From: Guadua angustifolia
Taxonomy: Eukaryota > Streptophyta > Magnoliopsida > Poales > Poaceae
Assembly: GCA_036346375.1 (NCBI GenBank)
Contig: CM070501.1
Coordinates: 52,741,326-52,805,325, forward strand
Direction of reading: 5' to 3'
DNA: 64,000 nt
Below the pieces are notes generated by a model that searched no databases, was not told the DNA's origin, and saw only the letters and a program-made list of their open reading frames with translations. The translations under genes and the position numbers were made by a program. Each line of letters starts with the position of its first letter. Positions within the stretch are counted from its first letter, which is position 1. This document shows positions 56,502 through 64,000 of this stretch, piece by piece.

Positions 56502-57104
56502 ATGGCGCCTCCTGCTTCGCCTTCCATTCCTCCCTCCAGCGTAGATTCCTACACAATAGGGAGACTCCACACGATCGTACCGGAGGGCCCTCTCTTCTTT
56601 CGGGCTGGGACCCCCACACCACAGTGCCCCGCCGACGAGATCATCATCACCGTGTGGGGCATCATGGCGGGCTTGGAACCGCCTTTCTCTGATTTTTTCC
56701 TCACTGTCCTCCACTTCTATGAAATCAACCATCTTCATCTCACCCCCAACTCCATTCTTTTTCTCGCCATCTTCGCATACCTCTGCGAAATGTTCTTGGG
56801 GTGGATGCCAAACCTCCCCCTCTTTCGCCACTTTTTCCTTTGCCGCGCCTCCTCCGATGGTGAACTTCTGGGGAGCTGCCATTTTCGTCTTCGGGACGGG
56901 ATGGCTGCTCGCTACCTTCCCTTCCAGGCCAGGTCAAATTGGAGGGCTGGCGATCGAATGGTCATCGTCAATGACGACAGCGGCATTGATATTCAGGGGT
57001 GCCAGCGGACCAGCCGTGGTCACCGAGAATCGAACTCGCTGTCAAGAGACGGCGGAGATCCGCAATGGCGGCCCGCGATTATCGACTTGCGGAGTGCGGT
57101 TTAA
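56502..57104 (+). CDS. Antisense ORF: putative gypsy-type transposon domain (Transposase_28-like)
   Basis: The ATG at 56502 (MAPPASPSIPPSSV) opens a plus-strand frame opposite to pol of the second element. Residues from about 25 to 140 resemble the plant 'putative gypsy type transposon' family: PEGPLFFRAG, FFLTVLHFYEINHLHLTPNSILFLAIFAYLCEMFLG, and later GSCHFRLRDGMAARYLPF and SNW. This family is known only from sequence, and its role is not established. The frame stays open to a stop at 57102-57104, but family-like text fades after about 56940, where an intron donor or frame change is likely. It is unrelated to the plant mobile domain ORF of the first element. Confidence 0.7.
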   Translation: MAPPASPSIPPSSVDSYTIGRLHTIVPEGPLFFRAGTPTPQCPADEIIITVWGIMAGLEPPFSDFFLTVLHFYEINHLHLTPNSILFLAIFAYLCEMFLGWMPNLPLFRHFFLCRASSDGELLGSCHFRLRDGMAARYLPFQARSNWRAGDRMVIVNDDSGIDIQGCQRTSRGHRESNSLSRDGGDPQWRPAIIDLRSAV

Positions 57105-58720
57105 CGGGGCAATGGTTGTTAGGGATTTTGTATCCGAAGACTTAGCCCTTCGCCGCCAGATTCGCCAAAGATGGCAATACAGCGACGCATTTACATTACC
57201 CGCACCTTTCCGGCCGTAAGTCTTTATCTTTTTCTTTTATGCTCCTTCCAGATTGCTCCCTACCAACCGCGTCTTCTTCTAACTTTGGCCAGCGCGAAAC
57301 TTGGATGGGCCACGACGCCACGCGTGGCTCTCTCGACTCATGCCCGCCCGACCGATTTGGACTTCTTCATCGGCGCGCCACTCGCCGACTTGGAGTTCGC
57401 GGAGCGCTCGAGGATCGTCGAGTTGTTGCCGTAATGGACTCCACCGGCCTCGCCATACCGCCGCGCCGACGATCGAGGACGCACCTCCCCACCGATCAGC
57501 GGCGGTAGCGGCCACTTGTTCCGACGCTCAAGCCGGACGTGAAGAAGACCCGCTGGCGAATCTCGGCCGCCACGGTCAAGGGTGGCGGTGACCTCACATG
57601 GGGCGGCGGCACCAACCGCCTAATTACAACACCGACCCTGGCGCTGCCATCATGGGCGCCAAGATCTCCACCTCCGGTGCCACCGCGCCACCTGCACGGC
57701 GCCAGCCGACAACCACGGCGCACCGCTACTGGCTGGCTCCTTCTCCAACTCCTCCTGTGGCGCCGAGTTCGCCCTCCGCGACGCCACCACCTTCCGCAGC
57801 GGGGACCCCGGCCGCCACTCGACAAGGCGGGCTGGAGGTCCCCAAAGCCGCCGGCTTGAGGGTGACGCCAAGGCGGCCCTCAAGATGCTCCTGTGAGCAG
57901 ACGCCACCTACGCCGCAGCGGAGGCTTCCGGCCAGACGCCGCCAACCGCCACTACCACGGGAACTGGGGCAGGCGGTCTCGACGCCAATGTACCTCGCCA
58001 ACTCGCCTCCCGGACCATCGCCACCCCGCTGACGCTCGTGAGCTCTTCACCGAAGCTCAAGAACTTACACACCACTTGGCGACTCCTCGTCCACGGCCGC
58101 CGGCATGGGGCCGGACGGCGAGGCAACCGACAGGCCATCGATGAGCCGCGCGAGCGGAGAGGTCGATACGTGTAGCGCAGAAAGGACCACCGCGATCATT
58201 CGGTCGCCATGCAAAGAATAAAGCGGAAAGGGCCGAGGCTACAGAGGACCTCTCGAGTATGAGGTGACCACCTCAGGCGCAATCTCGCCGCCATGCTCAA
58301 GAGAGCTTTCCAGCGCATCAAAAGATGCCTGGAACCTTTGGGCGTGGTGCTCGAGACGCCCCTCCAAGACACCGCCCTGCAATACGCCCACGCGACCAAC
58401 CAGCCACGGAGGCGCTGGGGATTGCCGCCGCCACAGTCGCACGCTTCACCAGGAGGGCAAGAGGTTGCGGTGATGACCGCCACCTTCGGTCGGGCTTGTT
58501 GGGCCACCGCGATGCTTCCTTGGACCCGATGGCGGCGATGGAGATCGGCATCGTGGGGAACGCCGCTTGGCGGAGGCGTCTGCAGCAGCGAATATTGGCG
58601 AGGCAAATTGCAAGTACAGTGACCGACCATGGATGTTGCCACCGGTGGCGGAGGAAGAAGATGCCAACGACATCGACGTGGGAGATGAGTGAGGGGCGAG
58701 GCCGCCACCTCACTTTTTTG
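57105..58720 (+). pseudogene. Decayed or unspliced downstream part of the second antisense ORF
   Basis: GC-rich sequence with several overlapping open frames (for example 57598-58032 and 58293-58622), none with a clear domain. Position and length match the coiled-coil tail of the first antisense gene, and it ends in a T-rich 3'-like stretch at about 58720-58790. No continuous frame could be built, so it is probably degraded. Low certainty. Confidence 0.4.
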
Positions 58721-60083
58721 CTTTTACTTCTTTTGTTGATCAACTTCCTTTTTGTCTGTAAAAACATTTCAATTAACTTTAGTTGTAATGGATGCTTCCC
58801 AGTTTTACCTTTATGTTTGTTTGTCACACTTATCCGATATTGCATGCTGAAATTGTCAGGCGGCCAGTCCGCAACCCGGCTAAGGCACCAATTAGGCTTT
58901 CGAGCCTAAGTAATGTCTCAGAATTCCTGCAAAGGCTGCATGCAACTAGCCACAAGTGTAAACATCATACGCATAAGTTACATAGGGTTTAGGCAAAGCC
59001 AGCTTTGAAGCGCAATAGTCTGTGTTTGAGCACAGAATGATTTTGCCGTCAAGATTTTATGCAGGGTTATCATTGGCTGAAACCTCTTCGGAGCTTAAAT
59101 CCTTGTGATCTCTTAGAATCGTACCCCAGTGTGGCGCAGAAAGTAGCAAGTCCCGAGAGTGGTCTTGGGCAGGCAGCTCAATCAGTGACAACCAAATGAT
59201 GCTTCTAAGAGCCAACCCGAGGTGTACGAGCCGTGTTTGAGCTCCGTGCCCAACTTACACTCTGGTCACTTGACTTTACTGAACACTCACATTGAAGACT
59301 TTTCCCTTATCACCCAGGAGCCGTCAGGTTTGCAACATCTATAATAACCATGCATAATTTAATTAATTTTGGTATTTTCATAAGCGAACAAGCAAGAGTG
59401 TTACTTAAAATATTTATCTGGCTTATGCATTAGCTGGCGCCCAACCCAAGCAGTGGGGCGACCAGCCCCCAGGCACTGGGCGACCACCCGGAGGCTTCGG
59501 GTGATCCTTAACTTTTCCTTCTCGGATTGGGCCAGAGCTTTAAAGTTTCACTCATGCACATACGCGGTTATTGTAAAGATAAATAAATACTGGGCGGAAC
59601 GCATTCAATACAGATTATGACAACGAAGTCGGTATGACGGGTGATATTGGTTCACCGTTTGGCCTCCGTGATGTTGCCGCTCCTTCCAAACACACCCATG
59701 GCATTGTGCGTGGCAATGAACTGCGCTGGGGAGGATACTAGGCCAGCAGTGTTTGTGGTAACGACCTACGGTGCTTCTGAGAGCCAACCCGAGGTGTATG
59801 AACCACATTTAAACACTGTGCCAAATCCGCTCCCCGGTTGCCCGTTCTCACCCGACACAGATACCAGGCACAATTACGAAACGGCAAGGGATGGCCAAAA
59901 CCTAAGAACCAATAGCCCCCATGTACCAGACCATCCCGTAGGGTGCGCAAAGAAAAGGAACAATAACAAAGCCGAAAATCTTTAAGATAATAACATTATC
60001 GACAGCCAATGACTGCTGACCAGCTGGGGAATACGTCTATCCCGAGGCTGACCAAAGCGAATCACTGGGGACTTACAGTTTTT
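58721..60083. other. Noncoding spacer of second Gypsy element
   Basis: No coding domain. A block of about 60 bp (GAGAGCCAACCCGAGGTGTA-like) occurs at about 59199-59260 and again, diverged, at about 59770-59830. Otherwise nothing recognised. Confidence 0.6.
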
Positions 60084-60164
60084 TACGGATAAAACTTTCG
60101 CAACAACTCCACATTGTAGGAATTCGCCAATTCTCGGCCGTCTTCAGTGGCTATCCGGATCGCC
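60084..60164 (-). pseudogene. pol C-terminal end, element 2 (split)
   Basis: On the minus strand the last codons read LANSYNVELLRKFYP and then a stop at 60084-60086. This is the usual end of Gypsy polyproteins of this kind. It is cut from the rest of integrase by the insertion 60170-62872. Confidence 0.8.
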
Positions 60165-60263
60165 CCGGGTGAAAGGACAGGTGATGTCGCCTAGAGGGGA
60201 GGTGAATAGGCGAATTACAATTTTACAACTTAATTACAGCGGAAATAAAACACTCAAAGTTTT

Positions 60264-60470
60264 CAGTCCGGAGTGTCCGGGGATTTTATCCGGATACTCC
60301 GGTATAAATGTCCGGACTATCCGGGCCAGAGGTTCGGACACTCCGGATTGGAGACTTTGAATGGCCGAGGGGTTCAGCTCGGAGTCTCCGGACTTTTTCT
60401 CCGGATACTCCGGTATAAATATCCGGACTATCCGGGGTAATTGTCCGGATATTCCGGGTTGGGAACCTCG
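60264..60470. repeat. TCCGGA word cluster, left
   Basis: GTCCGGA, ATCCGGATACTCCGG and ACTATCCGGG recur about every 15-25 bp, and each core is self-complementary. A matching cluster lies at 61237-61430 in the same insertion. Confidence 0.8.
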
Positions 60471-61236
60471 AGATGAAATTTGAAATTTCTCCATCTTTTA
60501 AACAATCTACTTGAACACAAAGATGATAAACACTAGCAGGAACCTAGATCAAGTAGATGCCTAGCGAAAAACTCAATAATCAAATAGATCGGGCAATTTC
60601 AAGATTTAAAATCAAGTAATAAAGTAAGGGCAAGAGGCAAACTTGGAGACAACGATTTTCACCCGGTTCGGATCCTTGAGGATCCTACGTCTCCGTGAGG
60701 CGGCACCAAGCCGGGTCTCTTTCAACCCTTATCCTCCGGTGTTGCACTTTGCACTGCCTTGTCCGGTCACCAAAGACACGGGGTCTCTTTCAACCCGCTT
60801 AGCCGCCGGTGTTGCACCTTGCACTCGCCGGCCACTTCTTTGATCCCTTCCCTTGCGGGCGGAATCGAACCTTCACAAACTTCCCACGGCCAACCACACA
60901 AAGCTTCAGTGGCTCGTAGGCGACCTCCTAGCCGTCTAGGAGTCCTCAACCTCCAAGAGTAATAAATGCTCCCGAAGAACTCACTTAGAGTCCACCTCAA
61001 GTGCTCAAACACAATAATCTTACTTAAATCAAGCACTCCCCTCTCTCTCTCACACCCAACCCTTCACTAAGAAGAGGATCACTAAGATCTCGGGTGGAGG
61101 GGGTCTTGAGAGCTCAAGAACACTAAGAATACACCTCAAGGCACCAAGGAACCAGTGCCAACCGCTCTCTTAACGGCTACCCTCAAGGGGGCCTTTAAAT
61201 AGGCAATCCAAAAAACTAGCCGTTTGAACTGCGCAG

Positions 61237-61430
61237 GGTCCGGATACTCCGGACATATAGTCCGGATACTCCGGACCATCCGGACATTCCGGACAATAAG
61301 TCCGGATACTCCGGACTTGCCACCGAGGCAACCGAGCACCCTAACCCGGAGACTCCGGATTAAATATCCGGACATTCCGAACACCAAGCCCGGACACTCC
61401 GGACTCCTAGTCCGGACACTCCGGACTGCA
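61237..61430. repeat. TCCGGA word cluster, right
   Basis: More than ten TCCGGA-type words spaced 10-20 bp (TCCGGATACTCCGGAC and variants). It is the counterpart of 60264-60470 and could pair with it or fold on itself. Confidence 0.8.
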
Positions 61431-62877
61431 CACAACAACAAAACTCAAACGAACACAACTTTTGATCCCGGACTCGGATTTCTGAGATGTTGGACTCTTT
61501 GGAAAGCTAACCACTAGGGCTACACAACCCACACGATCTCACCACTCAAATCACAAAGATAAGAGCTGGATTCACAAAGAACCCAAAGAGACCGCAAATG
61601 CTTGCTTCCCGACTTTACCAACACTTCTCCCTCATGCCAAACCACTCTATACTTAGAGACACACGGCGACTCGGGATTCTCTCAACCTTAGACAACTTGA
61701 GAACTTGAGACTTGTCTAAGCTTATTCAACGATTGCATCCCTCTTAATAGTACGGCAATTCTTAGACTCAAATTTAAACACAAAATCTAAGTCTTACTAA
61801 GCTTACATGCCGACTCCTTGTTGGATGCGCAGTGCATGATGACCTTCACCATATCATTGATGACATCTTTGCCTTGTCCAACTTGACTCGATTCACCTCA
61901 TGAGACTCTCGTCCTATCGACCTTGACTTGATCATCCTCTCTGACGATCTCCACGCCAAGTCGATCTTTGACATAGTCCTCAACTCTTGGTGACACCGCC
62001 GTCTTGTCGACCTCGGCTTAACTATCATCCTCCAAGATACCTTGATCATCATACACACACGGACCTAATTCTTTCAAAACAACTCATGAAAGACATTAGT
62101 CCCAAAAGCTCAATAGATATAAATGAATTGAGTTTGTGAGCAATTAAAAATTGCTACAAGTGTTTCATACAAAGAAGCACAATCATAAATGGAAACACTT
62201 GTCATAAGAAATATTCTCTACTAAGTGCATCATGAATATGTAATTGATCTATACGCACTAGAGAGATAATTGCCAATATGAAGAATCAATTAAATCATAG
62301 CAAGGATTACATTCTTTACTTTAAAAGAAGCACATGATGGAATATACATGAATTATACATGTGCAACTAATATTTGGAATAAAGGTAAATATGTGATCTA
62401 ATTCTAGATTAAACTTCACTAAGAGAATTTGCATGAGAAGATATACAACTAAAACATGCATGCATCAAGTCAATCTATAGCAATGTGAAGTTTAACTCTA
62501 GTTAACACATACACACTAAAAGCAAAGCACATAATGAACTCAAATGAATATATATGCACAAATAAATATGACATAAACCAATATGCATATATATAATCAA
62601 CATGCTACTTGGAGTTCACTATACATTTGCACAAAAGGAATGCAATAACAAATATAGAAGAGATACCAAAATTGCATGCCTTATCTTTGCTTAACCATCC
62701 CACTTGATTTTCCTCTAAATAGATAACATGTTAGTCTCATAGCAATATAATCATATTAGAGGTTTGTCATTTGTTAAGCACTAAGTTAAGCATTTACTCA
62801 ATTTCATAGATTGTCATTATATGCGTTTGTCATTAATCACCAAAATAACATAAGTGCCTAGATGCACTTTCACCGGG

Positions 62878-64000
62878 TCGAGATACTGAGATCACCTTAA
62901 AGGGGCCCTCCCACCGGGAGGCAAACTTATGCAACCCAAAGCATGCTTTGAACCCCGCAAGAAGACCAGATCACCATTGCCGGTGTTCTCGAAACCGGGT
63001 GGCGTGGTATCGCTGAGACTTTCTTTGGTATCGGCAAAGACGAAGGGCGGCTCGGTCACGAACTTCTTCGGAGGTTGACATCCTTGCGGATGTCTTCATG
63101 GCCTTCCTCGTTGAAAATCGAGACGCGGAGAGCCAAATGACGGCTCGGAGGGAAGCGACTTCGCTCCATACACCAAAAAGAAAGGCGTTGCGCCGATGCT
63201 CGATGGGCGTGGTGACGGAGCGACCACAAAGATGTACCGGAAGTTCTTCAACCCAGTACGCTTCGCTTGTGGAGTCGATCGAGCGCTCTTGTCTTGAGGC
63301 CCTTCAATACAAATGCATTGCACGCTCACTTGACCATTGCTCTTAGGGTGGCAAATCGAAGCAAAGCATACTTTGGTGCCCATCTCATCACAGAATTCCA
63401 GAAATGCCGCACTGGTGAACTGAGTTCCATTGTCGGTGATAATGCGGTTAGCGACTCCAAAGCGGGTGAATATCTCATGCATAAATTTGACAGCAGCGGA
63501 AGCCGTGATGGCACGTACTGCTTCAGCTTCGACCCACTTAGTAAATTTGTCGATAGCGACGAAGAGGTGGGTGAAGCCCCTTGTGGCCCGCGGGAACGGA
63601 CCCAGGATATCCAGCCCCCAGACCGCGAATGGCCAAGAGAGCGAGATGGTTTGCAGAGCTTGGGCTGGTCGGTGGACTTGCCTGGCGAAGAACTGACAAG
63701 CCGCAGATGTCCTCACCACCCGCAAGCATCTGAAGGCGCGAGAGGCCAATAAAATCCCTGGCGAAATGCTTTGCCAACCAGCGTTCGGCCGGACATATGG
63801 CTCCCGCACACGCCTCCATGGATATCAGAGAGCAGGGCGCTCCCCTCTTCCCGAGTGATGTACTTCAGTAGAATTCCGTTTCTACTCCGGCGGTATAGGT
63901 CCCCATCCACCAAAGTATAGCATTTGGCCTTACGTGCTATTTTCTCAGCTGACGCATCATCGTCGGGGATCACTTGGTCCCGCAGGAAGGCTAGGATCGG
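62878..64000 (-). pseudogene. Integrase region of pol, element 2 (partial, broken)
   Basis: Minus strand. An upstream zinc-binding-like part (LLSDIHGGVCGSHMSGRTLV, FRQGFYWP) is read at 63713-63973. The core follows with GLDILGPFPRA (first Asp), FVAIDKFTKWVEAEAV and ITDNGTQFTS (second Asp). After HPKSNGQV the expected Glu is not read; the frame changes at about 63330, so the DDE triad is incomplete in this copy. The frame also changes near 63710-63810. 62878-63095 is the C-terminal part up to the insertion. Clearly a disabled copy. Confidence 0.85.

Larger units (their letters stand above)
60170..62872. mobile_element. LTR-type insertion (probable solo LTR), 2703 bp
   Basis: It starts TGAAAGGACAGG and ends GATGCACTTTCA, so TG...CA with a 6-bp inverted end. 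It is flanked by the perfect 5-bp duplication CCGGG at 60165-60169 and 62873-62877. The left part has the GTCGCCTAGAGGGGAGGTG and AATAGGCG text seen in many grass LTRs. It has no internal coding domain and no second copy of itself, which favours a solo LTR or a non-autonomous element. It interrupts pol of the second Gypsy element, so it is younger than that element. Orientation not determined. Confidence 0.85.
54840..64000 (-). mobile_element. Second Ty3/Gypsy element (Tat-like), 3' part, runs off window
   Basis: The 3' LTR (54840-56205) is followed on the right by a minus-strand polypurine tract (GGGCCCGGGGGCTAC at 56206-56220), an antisense plus-strand ORF, a noncoding spacer, and the end of pol with integrase on the minus strand up to the window edge. 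The 5' LTR, gag and most of pol lie beyond 64000. Pol is split by a 2.7-kb LTR-type insertion. The layout (antisense ORF between pol and 3' LTR) repeats that of the first element, although the two share little sequence. Confidence 0.85.

Noticed and set aside
60264..61430. Regularly spaced TCCGGA words as a CRISPR-like array
   Set aside because: Words are short, irregularly spaced and degenerate inside a plant LTR; no unique spacers of constant length.
1..64000. tRNA, rRNA or known microRNA genes
   Set aside because: None recognised by eye on either strand; a covariance-model scan would be needed to exclude them fully.

Overview
This is a nuclear plant window, almost certainly from a grass (Poaceae). 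It has intron-containing genes with GC-rich first exons, an A-type (CYP71 clan) cytochrome P450 cluster, a proline-rich receptor kinase, and a dense load of grass-type transposons: Tat-lineage Ty3/Gypsy elements, Stowaway, Tourist, hAT, MULE and Micron-like MITEs, and Helitrons. The exact species cannot be read from the sequence. No tRNA, rRNA, CRISPR or prokaryotic feature was seen.

Layout. 366-11886 is one structurally complete Ty3/Gypsy element on the minus strand (643-bp LTRs, 5-bp target duplication CATAT). Its gag-pol is broken, but it carries an independent plus-strand gene with its own TATA box between pol and the 3' LTR. That gene encodes a plant-mobile-domain-like protein with a coiled-coil tail. 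From about 13.0 to 32.0 kb lies a tandem segmental duplication holding two near-identical P450 genes, A (18285-21296) and B (25222-31258), both plus strand and each a 518-aa, two-exon gene. The two units differ mainly by insertions, and several can be proven because the other unit still has the empty site: a Helitron, a Tourist MITE, a small hAT-like insertion and an insertion with an 11-bp duplication. 32.9-34.4 kb holds two P450 5' relics, and a third P450 (C, 36379-40052, minus strand) is broken by a frameshift and has two transposons in its intron.

40.8-45.5 kb is repeat-dominated: a solo LTR, a hAT element nested inside another hAT element with both 8-bp duplications intact, and a fragment of a GH27 alpha-galactosidase-like gene. 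46689-51107 is a complete eight-exon PERK-type receptor kinase gene on the minus strand (622 aa), the best ordinary host gene here. 52-54.8 kb holds a Micron-like MITE in (TA)n, a cluster of GTCGCC palindromes, and purine-rich and AT-rich degenerate repeats.

54840 to the window end is the 3' part of a second Gypsy element on the minus strand: an LTR with a tandem G-box (CACGTG) array, a plus-strand antisense ORF of a different family (putative gypsy-type transposon domain), and a pol gene whose 3' end is split by a 2.7-kb LTR-type insertion (60170-62872, duplication CCGGG). The solo LTR at 40771-41820 belongs to the same family.

Working together: only the P450 A/B pair and the PERK gene look like functional host genes. 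The P450 cluster is a local tandem array with birth (A, B) and death (C and two relics). The most unusual signals are the antisense genes carried by both Gypsy elements, the ATCGGC/GCCGAT hexamer spread through the first element, and the G-box array in the LTR of the second.
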